The notes under the pieces are model-generated. The model searched no databases. It was not told where the DNA came from and saw only the letters and a program-made list of their open reading frames with translations. From Salmonella enterica subsp. diarizonae (GTDB lineage: Bacteria; Pseudomonadota; Gammaproteobacteria; Enterobacterales; Enterobacteriaceae): 64,000 nucleotides of DNA. Each line of letters starts with the position of its first letter. Position 1 is the stretch's first letter. Below are positions 1 through 10,522 of the stretch, one piece after another. The stretch is taken from contig NZ_VXJV01000005.1 of NCBI RefSeq assembly GCF_008692785.1, positions 248,001 through 312,000 on the forward strand, written 5' to 3'. The translations under genes were made by a program, and so were the position numbers.

Positions 1-515
1 CGACTTCCGCTCTGGATCTGGAAACCTCCGCCACTATTCTGGCGCTGCTCAGACAGATCAATGCACAGCTCGGGATCACTATTGTGCTGATCACCCATGA
101 AATGAACGTGATCAAATCTATTTGCGATCGCGTGGCGGTGATGTCGGGCGGTAAGGTTGTGGAGTCTGGCGAGGTGTTTGATGTGTTTGCCCACCCGCAA
201 CATGCTTTCACACAGCAGTTGGTGTCCCATACCCTTAATTTGACCCTGCCGGAACGTTTACGGGAACACCTGCCCGGGCAGTTGCTGAAAATTTTGTTTA
301 TCGGCGATTCGGCGGAGCAGCCGGTGCTGTCGGAGGTGGCGATCAAGTTTGGTGTCGCGGTCAATATCCTGCATGGCAAGATTGAGTATATCGGCGAACG
401 CGCGTTGGGCATTCTGATGGTGCAATTAACCGCGCCGCATAATCCAACGGCGGTGGCGGCCGCCGTGGAGCATATCCGTCAACGTACCGCACAGGTGGAG
501 GTGATCCGTGGATGA
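1..515 (+). CDS. sfbB: ABC importer ATP-binding subunit, C-terminal part (SfbB, MetN-like)
   Basis: The gene enters from the left edge in frame from base 3, at the end of the nucleotide-binding domain: the visible protein begins TSALDLETS, just past Walker B, followed by the H-loop LITHEMN. After the ATPase domain comes an ACT-like NIL domain (roughly the last 80 residues), the regulatory domain typical of MetN-type methionine importers. The stop overlaps the start of the permease gene by 8 bases, so the two are co-translated. In Salmonella this operon is called sfbABC and was linked to iron uptake; the family and the NIL domain point more towards methionine-type substrates. The N-terminus and Walker A lie outside the window. 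Confidence 0.85.
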   Translation, partial: TSALDLETSATILALLRQINAQLGITIVLITHEMNVIKSICDRVAVMSGGKVVESGEVFDVFAHPQHAFTQQLVSHTLNLTLPERLREHLPGQLLKILFIGDSAEQPVLSEVAIKFGVAVNILHGKIEYIGERALGILMVQLTAPHNPTAVAAAVEHIRQRTAQVEVIRG

Positions 516-1167
516 TTTACTGCCGGATTTAACGCTGGCGTTCAATGAAACTTTCCAGATGTTGAGTATTTCAACGGTACTGGCGATTCTTGGCGGCCTA
601 CCACTCGGTTTTCTGATTTTTGTCACCGATCGTCATTTGTTCTGGCAGAACCGTTTTATTTATCTCGTTGCCTCGGTTCTGGTGAATATTATCCGCTCGG
701 TGCCATTTGTTATTTTACTGGTGCTGTTACTGCCGCTAACGCAGCTTTTGCTGGGCAATACGATAGGCCCGATTGCGGCCTCCGTCCCGCTGTCGGTGGC
801 CGCAATAGCGTTTTATGCGCGCCTGGTAGATAGCGCGCTCCGTGAAGTCGATAAAGGGATTATTGAGGCGGCACTGGCATTCGGTGCCAGTCCGATGCGT
901 ATTATCTGTACCGTGCTGTTACCGGAAGCCAGCGCAGGGTTACTGCGCGGCCTGACGATTACACTGGTGAGCTTAATCGGCTACTCGGCGATGGCCGGGA
1001 TTGTCGGCGGCGGCGGGGTAGGCGACCTGGCGATTCGCTATGGCTACTACCGTTACGAAACCGAAGTGATGGTCGTTACCGTAGTGGCGTTGATTGTGCT
1101 GGTTCAGGTCGTTCAGATGCTGGGCGACTGGCTGGCGAAACGTGCCGACAAGCGCGACAGACACTAA
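508..1167 (+). CDS. sfbC: ABC importer permease (SfbC, MetI-like)
   Basis: A 219-residue integral membrane permease of the MetI family, about the usual length (217). It begins with GTG inside the end of sfbB. Several hydrophobic segments are visible (about residues 18-42, 50-80, 90-110, 150-170 and 185-205). The EAA-type loop contacting the ATPase is around residues 115-135 (EAALAFGASPMRI). It forms the membrane channel partnering the preceding ATPase. The operon ends here and a REP-like hairpin follows at once. Confidence 0.85.
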   Translation: MDDLLPDLTLAFNETFQMLSISTVLAILGGLPLGFLIFVTDRHLFWQNRFIYLVASVLVNIIRSVPFVILLVLLLPLTQLLLGNTIGPIAASVPLSVAAIAFYARLVDSALREVDKGIIEAALAFGASPMRIICTVLLPEASAGLLRGLTITLVSLIGYSAMAGIVGGGGVGDLAIRYGYYRYETEVMVVTVVALIVLVQVVQMLGDWLAKRADKRDRH

Positions 1168-1193
1168 GCCGGATCAATGTAGCGTCATCCGGC
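1168..1193. repeat. REP-like palindrome after sfbC
   Basis: The arms gccggat and atccggc flank a short loop directly after the sfbC stop, between convergent sfbC and selU. This matches the enterobacterial REP style and may protect mRNA 3' ends. Confidence 0.6.
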
Positions 1194-1205
1194 AATAAAA
1201 ATAAG

Positions 1206-2291
1206 CTATTGCGCTTTTAGCCAGTCGGCAGCCTCTTGCCATGTGCCGCGAAAAACGATATTCGCGGCTTTTTTCTCCAGTTGATAGCGATACATTGGGT
1301 CGTAATATTCATTCAGTAGCGGAACCAACCATGCCATATGTCCGTCTGTGCTGCCGCTGGATAATTGATCCGCCAGCGCCATATCCAGCGTGTTCGTCAG
1401 TTCAACAAAGCGTTGCAGCCCCAGACGGCGGCGAATAGCGAAAAGTCCGTGGCGCAGGTACTCGCTGTACGCCTGCCAGCCACGTTCATCGCCGTAGGCG
1501 CGGGTGAAATCGTGATGCATACGGATGAAATATTCTTCACGCAATCGTTCCAGACGAAGCGCAAATGGATCTTCCACTACCGCAATGGGTGCCTGCGCCA
1601 TTCTTTCGCGTAAACACTCAGGCAGATGGTTGGCGCCGATCGTTCGCCCTTCATCTTCCAGTACCCACCTTTTTAGCGCCTGACGCGCGTTAATTTTCAG
1701 CAATTCAACGGCAAGTTTGTTTTCAAAGCTGGCCTGGCTGAGTTGTGGTTTCAGCGTGCGGCCAAAAGAGGAGCCGCGATGATGCGCGAGGCCTTCCAGA
1801 TCGACACCGTTGGGCTGTTGTCGCACCAGTTGCGTTTTGCCGCTGCCAGTACAGCCGCCAATTAAGAGAATAGGTTTTTGCACCAGTTGCCAGGTCGTCT
1901 GAATTGCCGTCTGGCGCAGCGCCTTATAGCCGCCTTCAATAAGCGGGCAGTCAATCCCTGTTTCTTGCAGCCAACGTTGTACGATATGCGACCGCTGACC
2001 GCCGCGCGCGCAACACAGATATCCGTTGGGGAAACGTCGATATGCGGCTTTCCAGGTTTCAAGCCGCTGCTGGCGAATGTCGCCGCAAACCAGCCGATGC
2101 CCCAGCGCTAACGCTGCATCCGCGCCCTGACGTTTGTAGCAGGTGCCGACGGCGGCTCGCTCATCATCCATCATCAATGGCAGGTTGATAGCGCCTGGCA
2201 TGGCGCCCTGTTGAAACTCAACCGGCGCGCGTACATCAATTAAAGGCGTATCGGCAAGAAGGAGCGCGCGATAATCCGTTCCATCGTTCAT
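1206..2291 (-). CDS. selU: tRNA 2-selenouridine synthase SelU (YbbB/MnmH)
   Basis: Converts 2-thiouridine at the wobble base of Lys, Glu and Gln tRNAs to 2-selenouridine through a geranylated intermediate. The N-terminal rhodanese domain (about residues 10-130) ends with the sulfurtransferase-type active-site loop [10 protein letters not shown] at about residues 92-101. A P-loop domain follows with GGCTGSGKT near residue 145. I start at [10 protein letters not shown] (361 residues), which fits the family; an upstream in-frame ATG would add nine residues lacking family resemblance. It stands alone, convergent with sfbC. Confidence 0.9.
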   Translation of the reverse strand: MNDGTDYRALLLADTPLIDVRAPVEFQQGAMPGAINLPLMMDDERAAVGTCYKRQGADAALALGHRLVCGDIRQQRLETWKAAYRRFPNGYLCCARGGQRSHIVQRWLQETGIDCPLIEGGYKALRQTAIQTTWQLVQKPILLIGGCTGSGKTQLVRQQPNGVDLEGLAHHRGSSFGRTLKPQLSQASFENKLAVELLKINARQALKRWVLEDEGRTIGANHLPECLRERMAQAPIAVVEDPFALRLERLREEYFIRMHHDFTRAYGDERGWQAYSEYLRHGLFAIRRRLGLQRFVELTNTLDMALADQLSSGSTDGHMAWLVPLLNEYYDPMYRYQLEKKAANIVFRGTWQEAADWLKAQ

Positions 2292-2386
2292 GTGTAATCC
2301 CGAAAAACAAAACAGCAATAGCGAGATTTTACGCGCTGAGGGAGGAGCCGGGAAAGGGGAAGATCATTCTCCCGGCATTTTATGTG

Positions 2387-3454
2387 TTATTTAAGCTTAC
2401 TTTGCGCCCAGATAATGCCGCTGGCGTATTCTGGCGGCAGGAGCGGAGAGAGCGCTTCCAGGGTGGCGCTAAGACGTGACGTATCGCTGTCGGTCAGATT
2501 CAGATGGCCGACTTTTCGCCCCGGACGTACCGCTTTATCATACCAGTGCAGATGTATCAGCGGCAGCTTCAGCCAGTCGTAATTCAGCTCGCTGCCGATC
2601 AGATTGATCATCACCGACGGGGCGTTAATCACCGGCGCGGGCAACGGCAGGCCGGTAATCGCGCGCAGATGCAATTCAAACTGACTGATGCTGGCGCCAT
2701 TTTGCGTCCAGTGTCCGCTGTTATGCACGCGCGGCGCCAGTTCATTAATTAACAGGCCTTCCGGCGTGATGAAACACTCCATCGCCATTACGCCGACGTA
2801 GTTCAGCGCCTGCATAATTGCTGACAACATCGATTCCGCCTGCTCCTGCTGTTCGGCGTTCGCCTGTGGGAACGCGACGCTGGTCCGCAAGATACCGTCC
2901 TGATGCAAATTGTGCGTCAGCGGGTAAAACACGGTGCTGCCGTCGTGAGCACGCGCGCCAACTAACGACACTTCGCCGGAAAAACGGATGCCGCGCTCAA
3001 CAATACATTCGCCATAGCAGTCATCCGGTAGTTGCCCGGTTTCGTCCGCGTGTAGACGCCACTGCCCGCGGCCGTCGTAGCCGCCAACGCGACGCTTAAC
3101 AATCGCCAGTTCGCCCAGTTTATTGAACAGACCAGACCATTGGCCTTTATCCGTCAACCGTTCCCAGGGGGCGGTCGCCAGTCCCAGTTTATCGAAAAGC
3201 TGTTTTTGTGTCAGACGGTCGGCGATGATCGGAAATACATCGCGATTGACAAATGCCGGGTGGCGCGCCAGCTCACGGGTAAGCGCGGTTTCCGGCCAGC
3301 GCTCAATCTCTGCGGTAATGACGCTCTGCTGTACCGGAACGGCGGTAGGCTCTGCATCCAGGCCAACCGGCCAGACGGCGATACCCAGCGGTTCGCCCGC
3401 CTGGCGCAGCATTCGGCCCAGTTGTCCGTTGCCGAGAACGCAAACTTGCTTCAT
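2387..3454 (-). CDS. purK: N5-carboxyaminoimidazole ribonucleotide synthase PurK
   Basis: ATP-grasp enzyme that carboxylates aminoimidazole ribonucleotide with bicarbonate and ATP in purine synthesis; PurE then rearranges its product. At 355 residues it is the normal length. It opens with the dinucleotide-like [10 protein letters not shown] loop, and the central ATP-grasp region includes [13 protein letters not shown] near residues 130-142 and the metal-binding [16 protein letters not shown] region near 240. Its start overlaps the purE stop by four bases (ATGA), so purE-purK is a translationally coupled operon under the PurR box upstream of purE. Confidence 0.97.
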   Translation of the reverse strand: MKQVCVLGNGQLGRMLRQAGEPLGIAVWPVGLDAEPTAVPVQQSVITAEIERWPETALTRELARHPAFVNRDVFPIIADRLTQKQLFDKLGLATAPWERLTDKGQWSGLFNKLGELAIVKRRVGGYDGRGQWRLHADETGQLPDDCYGECIVERGIRFSGEVSLVGARAHDGSTVFYPLTHNLHQDGILRTSVAFPQANAEQQEQAESMLSAIMQALNYVGVMAMECFITPEGLLINELAPRVHNSGHWTQNGASISQFELHLRAITGLPLPAPVINAPSVMINLIGSELNYDWLKLPLIHLHWYDKAVRPGRKVGHLNLTDSDTSRLSATLEALSPLLPPEYASGIIWAQSKLK

Positions 3455-3960
3455 AGCGTCCCCCGCGGATCGGGATTTTCCAGAACTTCATCGGTTTGCG
3501 CTTTGCGCCAGTCGCTCAGGCGCTGATGCAGCTCACTATCATGCGTAGCCAAAATTTGCGCTGCCAGCAGCGCGGCGTTCGCCGCCCCGGCTTTGCCGAT
3601 CGCCAGTGTACCCACCGGAATGCCGCGCGGCATCTGCACAATGGAGTAAAGGCTATCCACGCCGCTTAGCGCAGCGCTTTGTACCGGCACGCCGAGTACC
3701 GGTATCAGCGTTTTTGCCGCAATCATTCCCGGCAGGTGCGCCGCGCCGCCCGCGCCGGCAATAATCACTTGATACCCGTTGTCTTCCGCCGTTTCGGCGA
3801 AGCTGAACAGTTTATCGGGGGTTCGATGGGCGGAAACCACTTCTACATGGTGCGGAACATCCAGAATTTCAAAAATTTCGGCGGCGAATTGCATGGTAGC
3901 CCAGTCGCTTTTGGACCCCATCACGATGGCGACACGCGCCGGATTATTGCGGGAAGACAT
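3451..3960 (-). CDS. purE: N5-carboxyaminoimidazole ribonucleotide mutase PurE
   Basis: Catalyses the shift of the carboxyl group from N5 to C4 of the imidazole ring in de novo purine synthesis, acting as an octamer in the cytosol. The MGSKSDW phosphate-binding motif lies near residue 15 and the SAHRTPD active-site loop near residue 45, both intact, followed by [12 protein letters not shown] chose [10 protein letters not shown] as the start (169 residues, the E. coli length) rather than an upstream ATG adding ten atypical residues. It is first gene of the purEK operon. Confidence 0.97.
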   Translation of the reverse strand: MSSRNNPARVAIVMGSKSDWATMQFAAEIFEILDVPHHVEVVSAHRTPDKLFSFAETAEDNGYQVIIAGAGGAAHLPGMIAAKTLIPVLGVPVQSAALSGVDSLYSIVQMPRGIPVGTLAIGKAGAANAALLAAQILATHDSELHQRLSDWRKAQTDEVLENPDPRGTL

Positions 3961-4030
3961 GCGTCTTAAAACTCCTGTGGTGCGGGACACGCTGCTTTTG
4001 AGGTGTCAGAGAATAGCATGATAATCGGGC

Positions 4031-4047
4031 AAGGAAAACGGTTGCGT
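4031..4047 (-). promoter_or_regulatory. PurR operator of purEK
   Basis: On the minus strand the site reads ACGCAACCGTTTTCCTT, a close match to the PurR consensus ACGCAAACGTTTNCNT, about 70 bases before the purE start. With hypoxanthine or guanine bound, PurR is expected to repress here. Confidence 0.85.
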
Positions 4048-4077
4048 GCGCGCCGTAACGGACGATTCGACGAATAT

Positions 4078-4800
4078 TTACAAGGGGAAGGCGATTAACT
4101 CAACATTGTCCGGCGTGACTTTTACCATTGAACCTTCATGGTGCCATGCACCTAACACCACGCGGAACGCGGGCTGGCCGTTGGCGGAAAGTTCATGCAC
4201 TGCCGGGCGGTGGGTGTGACCGTGAATCAGCCACTGTACGCGGTGTTTCTCCATTTCGGCGACGACGGCCTGCGAATTGACGTCCATAATATCCAGCGAT
4301 TTGCTGCTGTTGGCGGCTTTACTGCCGGCGCGCATTCTGGCGGCGATACGGCGGCGGATAAACAGCGGCAGGGTAAGGAACAGTCGTTGAACCCACGGAT
4401 TATGGACTTTGGCGCGAAACGCCTGATAACTGGCATCATCGGTACAGAGCGTATCGCCGTGCATGATCAACACGTTGCGGCCATACAGGTCGAGGACCTT
4501 TTCCTGCGGCAGTAGCGTCATGCCGCTTTCGCGGGCAAACCGCTTGCCAATCAGGAAGTCGCGATTACCATGAATAAAGAAGCAGGGAACGCCAAAATCC
4601 ACCACCGCTTTGATGGCGACGGCTATCTCTCGATGTAACGGATTAGGGGAGTCATCGCCAATCCAGGCCTCGAAGAGATCGCCAAGAATATACAGCGCGT
4701 CGGCCTGACGGGCTTCCGCGGCTAAAAAACGCAGAAAACCGGCGACGATCGCCGGTTCTTCCGTTTGCAGATGTAGATCGGCAATAAACAGTGTCGCCAC
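4078..4800 (-). CDS. lpxH: UDP-2,3-diacylglucosamine pyrophosphatase LpxH
   Basis: Hydrolyses UDP-2,3-diacylglucosamine to lipid X and UMP, the fourth step of lipid A synthesis, at the inner membrane. The calcineurin-like metallophosphoesterase motifs occur in order: IADLHL near residue 6, [11 protein letters not shown] near 41, GNRD near 79, HGD near 114 and HGHTHRP near 194. Length 240 is standard. It starts two bases after the ppiB stop, so ppiB and lpxH are probably cotranscribed. Confidence 0.97.
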   Translation of the reverse strand: MATLFIADLHLQTEEPAIVAGFLRFLAAEARQADALYILGDLFEAWIGDDSPNPLHREIAVAIKAVVDFGVPCFFIHGNRDFLIGKRFARESGMTLLPQEKVLDLYGRNVLIMHGDTLCTDDASYQAFRAKVHNPWVQRLFLTLPLFIRRRIAARMRAGSKAANSSKSLDIMDVNSQAVVAEMEKHRVQWLIHGHTHRPAVHELSANGQPAFRVVLGAWHHEGSMVKVTPDNVELIAFPL

Positions 4801-4802
4801 GA

Positions 4803-5297
4803 TTACTCGCTGACGGTCACGTTTTCAATGATGACGTCTTCTTTTGGTACGTCCTGGTGCATACCGCTACGGCCAGTGGCGATGCCTTTGATTTTATCTA
4901 CCACGTCCATACCCTCTACGACTTCCGCAAAGACGCAGTAGCCCCAGCCTTGCAGACTTTCGCCGGAGAAGTTCAGGAAGTCGTTGTCTGCCACGTTGAT
5001 GAAGAACTGCGCGGTAGCGGAGTGTGGCGCCTGAGTACGCGCCATTGCCAGCGTACCACGGGTATTTTTCAGACCGTTGTTGGCTTCGTTTTTGATCGCT
5101 TCTTTGGTGGCTTTCTGTTTCATGCCCGGCTCAAAGCCGCCGCCCTGAATCATAAAACCGTTAATCACACGGTGGAAAATGGTGTTGTTGTAAAAACCTT
5201 CGCGGCAATAGTCCAGGAAGTTTTTAACTGTTTCAGGCGCTTTATCGTCAAAGGTTTTGATTACGATATCGCCGTGATTAGTGTGGAAAGTAACCAT
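4803..5297 (-). CDS. ppiB: Cytoplasmic peptidyl-prolyl isomerase B (cyclophilin)
   Basis: Cyclophilin that accelerates proline cis-trans isomerisation in the cytoplasm. The 164-residue protein starts at [10 protein letters not shown] and lacks a signal peptide. Cyclophilin core motifs are visible: [15 protein letters not shown] near residues 41-55 and the AQFFINV segment near 95. An in-frame upstream ATG would add six residues, which I reject from family length. It is transcribed divergently from cysS and followed closely by lpxH. Confidence 0.97.
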   Translation of the reverse strand: MVTFHTNHGDIVIKTFDDKAPETVKNFLDYCREGFYNNTIFHRVINGFMIQGGGFEPGMKQKATKEAIKNEANNGLKNTRGTLAMARTQAPHSATAQFFINVADNDFLNFSGESLQGWGYCVFAEVVEGMDVVDKIKGIATGRSGMHQDVPKEDVIIENVTVSE

Positions 5298-5469
5298 TTT
5301 TGCATCCTGTTCCAATAGAGTGGTGCTTTAGCCCGCAATGGGGCCCATATAGGGGCTTGTTATAGCATAACCGTAAGCTGCGATCACCTTGCAAAGTGTG
5401 CTGCTTCGATTACGAATAATATGTATTATACGGAGATTATTACCCACACACGTCTATACGGAATCTTCG

Positions 5470-6855
5470 ATGTTAAAAATTTTTAATACACTGACGCGCC
5501 AAAAAGAGGAATTCAAACCCATTCATGCCGGGGAAGTCGGCATGTACGTGTGTGGTATCACCGTTTACGATCTCTGCCACATTGGCCACGGGCGCACGTT
5601 TGTCGCTTTTGACATTGTCGCGCGTTATTTGCGTTTTCTCGGCTATAAGCTGAAGTATGTGCGTAACATTACCGATATCGACGATAAAATCATTAAGCGC
5701 GCCAATGAAAATGGCGAAAGTTTTGTCGCGCTGGTCGACAGAATGATTGCGGAAATGCATCAGGACTTCGACGCGCTGAATATTCTGCGTCCGGACAGCG
5801 AGCCGCGTGCGACGCACCATATTCAGGAAATTATCGAGATCACCCGAACTTTAATCGAGAAAGGGCACGCCTATGTGGCGGATAACGGCGATGTAATGTT
5901 TGATGTACCGACCGATCCGACTTATGGGCAGCTTTCTCGTCAGGATCTTGAGCAGCTTCAGGCGGGCGCGCGCGTGGATGTGGTTGACGTGAAGCGTAAC
6001 CCGATGGACTTCGTGCTGTGGAAGATGTCGAAAGAGGGCGAGCCGAGCTGGCCGTCGCCGTGGGGCGAAGGGCGTCCGGGCTGGCACATTGAATGTTCGG
6101 CGATGAACTGCAAGCAACTGGGCAACCATTTTGATATTCACGGCGGCGGTTCCGATCTGATGTTCCCGCACCATGAAAACGAGATTGCCCAGTCTACCTG
6201 CGCGCATGATGGTGAATACGTCAACTACTGGATGCACTCCGGCATGGTGATGGTGGATCGCGAGAAAATGTCCAAATCGCTGGGCAACTTCTTTACCGTG
6301 CGCGACGTGCTGAAATATTACGATGCGGAAACCGTGCGCTACTTCCTGATGTCCGGGCATTACCGTAGCCAACTGAACTACAGCGAAGAGAACCTCAAGC
6401 AGGCGCGCGCCTCGCTGGAGCGGTTATACACTGCGTTGCGCGGAACGGATAAATCAGCGGCCCCGGCGGGCGGCGAGGCGTTCGAAGCGCGTTTCGTGCA
6501 GGCAATGAATGACGATTTCAATACGCCGGAAGCCTACTCCGTCCTGTTTGATATGGCGCGTGAAGTCAACCGTCTCAAGGGTGAAGATATGACCGCTGCG
6601 AATGCGATGGCGTCTCATCTGCGGAAGATTTCCGGCGTGCTGGGACTGCTGGAACAGGAGCCGGATGTTTTCCTGCAAAGCGGCGCGCAGGCGGATGACG
6701 GTGAAGTCGCGGAAATTGAAGCCTTGATTCAACAGCGTCTGGATGCCCGTAAAGCGAAAGACTGGGCGGCGGCGGACGCGGCGCGCGATCGTCTCACTGA
6801 AATGGGCATTATTCTGGAAGATGGCCCGCAGGGTACCACCTGGCGACGTAAGTAA
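5470..6855 (+). CDS. cysS: Cysteinyl-tRNA synthetase
   Basis: Class I aminoacyl-tRNA synthetase charging tRNA-Cys. At 461 residues it equals the E. coli enzyme. The start [10 protein letters not shown] is chosen over an in-frame upstream codon because of this match. Class I signatures are present: CHIGHGR near residue 35 and KMSKS near residue 266. Zinc ligands are expected at the early Cys (YVCGI, Cys28), the Cys of HIECSAMNC, and the HHENE segment. It is divergent from ppiB and followed by a REP cluster. Confidence 0.98.
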   Translation: MLKIFNTLTRQKEEFKPIHAGEVGMYVCGITVYDLCHIGHGRTFVAFDIVARYLRFLGYKLKYVRNITDIDDKIIKRANENGESFVALVDRMIAEMHQDFDALNILRPDSEPRATHHIQEIIEITRTLIEKGHAYVADNGDVMFDVPTDPTYGQLSRQDLEQLQAGARVDVVDVKRNPMDFVLWKMSKEGEPSWPSPWGEGRPGWHIECSAMNCKQLGNHFDIHGGGSDLMFPHHENEIAQSTCAHDGEYVNYWMHSGMVMVDREKMSKSLGNFFTVRDVLKYYDAETVRYFLMSGHYRSQLNYSEENLKQARASLERLYTALRGTDKSAAPAGGEAFEARFVQAMNDDFNTPEAYSVLFDMAREVNRLKGEDMTAANAMASHLRKISGVLGLLEQEPDVFLQSGAQADDGEVAEIEALIQQRLDARKAKDWAAADAARDRLTEMGIILEDGPQGTTWRRK

Positions 6856-6860
6856 TTGCC

Positions 6861-6950
6861 GTATTGCCGGATAGCGACGCAAGGCGTCTTATCCGGTCTA
6901 CCGTTCATCGTATCGTAGACCGGATAAAGCGTTAGTCGCCATCTGGCGCA
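6861..6950. repeat. REP/BIME repeat cluster between cysS and ybcJ
   Basis: Two inverted palindromic units are seen: 6866-6896 has arms gccggata and tatccgg-like ends around a short loop, and a second copy in the opposite sense follows (gaccggataaagc to ctggc). This is the typical BIME arrangement between convergent enterobacterial genes. Confidence 0.75.
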
Positions 6951-6964
6951 TTCACCGCCGCAAC

Positions 6965-7177
6965 TCAGGCGGTGACTTTTACACTTTGGCCTTCAAAGCT
7001 AACGGTTTGCCCGGCGACAATTTTGCAGCGTTTACGCGTTTCAACCGCACCATCAACCTTAACCAACCCGTCGGCAATAGCGATTTTTGCCTGCGCGCCG
7101 CTTTCGCTCCAGCCTTCCAGCTTGAGCAGATCGCACAGTTCAACGTGCGGGTGCTTGCCTAAAGAGAATGTCGCCAT
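6965..7177 (-). CDS. ybcJ: YbcJ, small S4-like RNA-binding protein
   Basis: A 70-residue protein of the YbcJ family with an S4-like fold (LCDLLKLEGWSESGAQAK, then the G-VKVDG motif), known to bind RNA; precise role unknown. I start at MATFSLGKHP, giving the family length; an upstream ATG would add ten residues reaching into the folD end. It lies one base from folD on the same strand, so the two are probably cotranscribed. Confidence 0.9.
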   Translation of the reverse strand: MATFSLGKHPHVELCDLLKLEGWSESGAQAKIAIADGLVKVDGAVETRKRCKIVAGQTVSFEGQSVKVTA

Positions 7178-7178
7178 G

Positions 7179-8045
7179 TTATTTTCCTTGTGGATCGTGA
7201 TATTCAATGCACGCCTGCAGCGTGTTTTCGATAAGCGTGGCGACCGTCATCGGGCCGACGCCGCCCGGAACTGGCGTGATGTATGACGCGCGCGCCGCGG
7301 CTTCTTCAAACACGACATCGCCAACGACTTTGCCATTTTCCAGACGGTTAATACCGACATCAATCACAATCGCGCCTTCTTTAATCCATTCGCCGGGAAT
7401 AAAGCCCGGTTTACCTACGGCGACAATGAGCAAATCAGCATGCTCGACATGATGACGCAGATCTCTGGTAAAGCGGTGCGTGACGGTAGTCGTACAGCCA
7501 GCCAGCAGCAGCTCCATGCTCATCGGGCGTCCAACGATATTGGATGCGCCAATGACCACCGCATTCAGGCCGTAGGTATCAATGTTGTAACGCTCAAGCA
7601 GGGTCACAATACCGCGGGGCGTACAGGGACGCAGGCGCGGTGCTCGCTGGCACAGACGACCGACGTTATAAGGATGAAAACCGTCTACGTCTTTATCTGG
7701 CGCGATACGCTCCAGCACTTTAACGTTGTCGATACCTGCCGGTAAAGGCAACTGCACCAGAATACCGTCGATCGTGTTATCTGCATTCAGAGTATCGATA
7801 AGTGCCAGCAGTTCGGCTTCGCTGGTGGTTTCCGGCAGGTCATAGGAGCGGGAGACGAACCCCACTTCGTCGCACGCTTTGCGTTTGCTTGCCACATAAA
7901 TCTGTGAGGCTGGGTTGCTGCCGACCAGCACCACAGCCAGGCCGGGAGCGCGAAGACTTGCTGCGACGCGTGCCTGAACTTTTTGAGCAACCTCAGATCG
8001 CACCTGCTGCGCAATCGTTTTACCGTCAATAATCTTTGCTGCCAT
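7179..8045 (-). CDS. folD: Bifunctional methylenetetrahydrofolate dehydrogenase/cyclohydrolase FolD
   Basis: Interconverts methylene-, methenyl- and formyl-tetrahydrofolate using NADP, feeding one-carbon units into purine and formyl-Met synthesis. At 288 residues it is normal length. The catalytic YVASKRKAC segment (Tyr about 50, Lys about 54) is intact, as are the QLPLP motif near 98 and the Rossmann-type [12 protein letters not shown] near 165. The C-terminal [12 protein letters not shown] signature is present. It borders the fim locus, exactly the position where Salmonella and E. coli backbones diverge. Confidence 0.97.
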   Translation of the reverse strand: MAAKIIDGKTIAQQVRSEVAQKVQARVAASLRAPGLAVVLVGSNPASQIYVASKRKACDEVGFVSRSYDLPETTSEAELLALIDTLNADNTIDGILVQLPLPAGIDNVKVLERIAPDKDVDGFHPYNVGRLCQRAPRLRPCTPRGIVTLLERYNIDTYGLNAVVIGASNIVGRPMSMELLLAGCTTTVTHRFTRDLRHHVEHADLLIVAVGKPGFIPGEWIKEGAIVIDVGINRLENGKVVGDVVFEEAAARASYITPVPGGVGPMTVATLIENTLQACIEYHDPQGK

Positions 8046-8591
8046 CAGAGAGAGGATTCCATCTGTTACTTCAAGTCAAAGGGGATAGCGCTATTTTGTC
8101 AGAAGCGAGCCTCGCTGTCAGTTAACGTTTGTGTTTCCGATGCGAATACGACGTCTATCTCCTCCGTTGACGACGGTGATACGTGACCCGTGGGTGCGCC
8201 ACGATTAACCAAAAAGAAACAATTTATCACCCTGTTCATGGTTAACGTTATCCCTCGTCGTTAATAGCACCAGACGGCATAACGCAATATTTTATACAAA
8301 ATAAGATTAGACCCTTCTTATATCCTAATAAGAATTAGCTTAGGTCATTAAAAGAGTTTGCGGCTATTTTTTATTTATCGAAATGTTTAATTTATTACCG
8401 TGACAAAATGTCATATTCGCAGAAATTAATTATTGCATCTGATACTCAGGGGAGAAACAGAAAGCTAATTAATTTGCGATATCTATCTTTACAGGATGAA
8501 GAGATAACTTTTCTGACATGCTATGTCGATAATAATTCAAACGGAGCCGACAGGATGCCGGAACCGGGTGTGTGTAATTCAAGGGAAATCC
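8046..8591 (+). promoter_or_regulatory. fimA promoter region between folD and fimA
   Basis: About 545 bases with no convincing gene; AT-rich from 8280 on. It must carry the folD promoter on one side and the fimA promoter, where FimZ activates, on the other. A perfect short palindrome, tgacaaaatgtca, sits at 8401-8413, about 180 bases before fimA. I see no fimB/fimE-type invertible element or recombinase gene, consistent with Salmonella controlling fim by regulators rather than a DNA switch. Individual promoter boxes are not assigned. Confidence 0.6.
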
Positions 8592-9149
8592 ATGAAACAT
8601 AAATTAATCACTTCTACCATTGCGAGTCTGATGTTTGTCGCTGGCGCAGCGGTTGCGGCTGATCCTACTCCAGTGAGCGTGAGCGGCGGTACTATTCATT
8701 TCGAAGGTAAACTGGTTAATGCCGCCTGTGCCGTTAGCACTAAATCCGCCGATCAAACGGTGACTCTGGGGCAATACCGTACCGCCAGCTTTACGGCGAT
8801 TGGCGATACGACCGCACAGGTACCTTTCACCATCGTCCTGAATGACTGCGATCCGAAAGTGGCGGCCACCGCTGCCGTTGCCTTCTCTGGTCAGACAGAT
8901 AACACCAACAATAATTTGCTGGCTGTCTCCTCTGCGGACAATAGCACCACCGCGACCGGCGTTGGGATTGAGATTCTTGATAATACCTCCTCACCGTTGA
9001 AGCCGGACGGCGCGACTTTCTCGGCGAAGCAGTCGTTGGTTGAAGGTACCAATACGCTGCGTTTTACCGCACGCTATAAGGCAACTGCCGCCGACACGAC
9101 GCCAGGCCAGGCTAATGCCGATGCCACCTTTATCATGAAATACGAATAA
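8592..9149 (+). CDS. fimA: Type 1 fimbrial major pilin FimA
   Basis: Main structural subunit of type 1 fimbriae, 185 residues. Starting at [10 protein letters not shown] gives a signal peptide ending near AAVAA. The mature protein has the fimbrial pattern: glycine-rich donor strand region, disulfide pair (Cys in VNAACAV and NDCDPK), and the penultimate-tyrosine C-terminus (MKYE). An in-frame ATG 69 bases upstream is rejected since it would bury the signal peptide. It heads fimAICDHF; the small gap to fimI may allow higher fimA expression. Confidence 0.97.
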   Translation: MKHKLITSTIASLMFVAGAAVAADPTPVSVSGGTIHFEGKLVNAACAVSTKSADQTVTLGQYRTASFTAIGDTTAQVPFTIVLNDCDPKVAATAAVAFSGQTDNTNNNLLAVSSADNSTTATGVGIEILDNTSSPLKPDGATFSAKQSLVEGTNTLRFTARYKATAADTTPGQANADATFIMKYE

Positions 9150-9222
9150 TCCCGTCAGGAGACGCCAGGGAAGGAAGGCGCCTCAATGGAAGAGGCTATC
9201 GGGGATAAAAGAGAACATACAG

Positions 9223-9756
9223 ATGATAAGGAAAGGCGCGGCGCTAGTGGGGCTTATTTTGATGTCGCCCGTCATTGCGCAGCCGGTAATTGTGGAGAGC
9301 GGGCATGTTCACCTGCGCGGACAACTGGTCAATGGCGGCTGCGCTGTCGCCACTGAAAGCCAGGATTTGCGCGTATTGATGGGACAGTACCGTACGAATA
9401 CGTTTACCGGTCCTGGCAGCTTCGCTCCCGTCAGCGTTCCATTTTCGTTACGGTTAATCTCCTGTAGCGCGGAGGTCTGGCGTCATGTCGGCATTGCGTT
9501 TGCCGGCGTTACGCCTGCGGAAGATCCCCATGTTTTTCTGGCCAGCGGCGAAGGTATCGGTAATGCCGGAATCGGCCTGGCGTTATTTGATGACCAGCAG
9601 CGACAAATCATACCTAACACGTTACCGCTTCATTACGCGCCCATTTTAACGCAAGAAATGACTTTGCATTTTACCGCCCGCTATCGGGCAATTTCAGAAA
9701 ATATGACGCCGGGACGAATTCATTCAGAAGTGTGGTTTACGCTAGTTTACCCGTGA
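9223..9756 (+). CDS. fimI: Fimbrial subunit-like protein FimI
   Basis: A 177-residue pilin-family protein with signal peptide (cleavage after VIAQ), a Cys pair (GGCAVAT and LISCSAEV) and the C-terminal beta-zipper pattern ending TLVYP. Related in layout to FimA ([16 protein letters not shown] are shared). In the E. coli system FimI is a minor subunit thought to act near the rod base. It follows fimA by 73 bases and precedes the chaperone. Confidence 0.93.
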   Translation: MIRKGAALVGLILMSPVIAQPVIVESGHVHLRGQLVNGGCAVATESQDLRVLMGQYRTNTFTGPGSFAPVSVPFSLRLISCSAEVWRHVGIAFAGVTPAEDPHVFLASGEGIGNAGIGLALFDDQQRQIIPNTLPLHYAPILTQEMTLHFTARYRAISENMTPGRIHSEVWFTLVYP

Positions 9757-9799
9757 TTTTTCTTGCCGACGTGACTCAATGCAAAAGGTATTTTTTACC

Positions 9800-10492
9800 A
9801 TGCTGAATAGTATAAAATTAGGGTTTATTGTTCTTCTCACGCTATTTACCTCACTGAACGTACAGGCGGCGGGGGGGATTGCATTAGGCGCCACGCGCGT
9901 TATTTATCCCTCGGCGGCGAAACAGACTTCTCTGGCAATCAGTAATAGCGATACTAAAGAACGTTACCTCGTCAATTCATGGATCGAAAATAGCGCCGGG
10001 CAGAAAGAAAAAACGTTTATCGTTACGCCGCCTTTATTCGTCAGCGAACCAAAAAGCGAAAACACGCTGCGTATTATCTACGCCGGGCAACCGCTACCCG
10101 TGGATCGGGAGTCGTTATTCTGGATGAACGTGAAAGCCATCCCGTCGGTAGATAAAAGTCATATTGAAGGAAAAAACGTTCTGCAACTGGCGATTCTGTC
10201 GCGCATTAAACTGTTCGTGCGTCCGGCGAATTTGCCGCAGACGCCGGAGGACGCGCCGACCTTGCTGAAATTTTCCCGTGTCGGCAACCATCTCAAGATA
10301 ACCAACCCATCTGCTTATTACCTCACTCTGGTCAATATCAGCATGGGTGCGAAAAAGATCGATAACGTGATGATCGCGCCAAAAAGCGACGTGCAAATTC
10401 CCTTACCGGCTGGCGCGCAGGGCAGCGTGACATTTCAGACCGTCAATGATTACGGCGCATTGACGACGGCGACAACGGCCAGTCTCGGTTAA
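9800..10492 (+). CDS. fimC: Periplasmic fimbrial chaperone FimC
   Basis: PapD-type chaperone that folds fimbrial subunits by donating its G1 strand and passes them to the FimD usher. I start at [10 protein letters not shown] (230 residues), placing the signal peptide directly at the N-terminus (cleavage after NVQA); an in-frame codon 21 bases upstream is possible. Typical features: [11 protein letters not shown] (Arg of the anchor pair near the mature N-terminus), the [10 protein letters not shown] signature and the KLFVRP segment before domain 2. Confidence 0.95.
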   Translation: MLNSIKLGFIVLLTLFTSLNVQAAGGIALGATRVIYPSAAKQTSLAISNSDTKERYLVNSWIENSAGQKEKTFIVTPPLFVSEPKSENTLRIIYAGQPLPVDRESLFWMNVKAIPSVDKSHIEGKNVLQLAILSRIKLFVRPANLPQTPEDAPTLLKFSRVGNHLKITNPSAYYLTLVNISMGAKKIDNVMIAPKSDVQIPLPAGAQGSVTFQTVNDYGALTTATTASLG

Positions 10493-10522
10493 GCAGGATG
10501 CGTGAAGCCACACGAGAAAACG

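Noticed and set aside
4791..5318. 175-codon frame antisense to ppiB
   Set aside because: Mirror of the ppiB coding sequence; no independent support.
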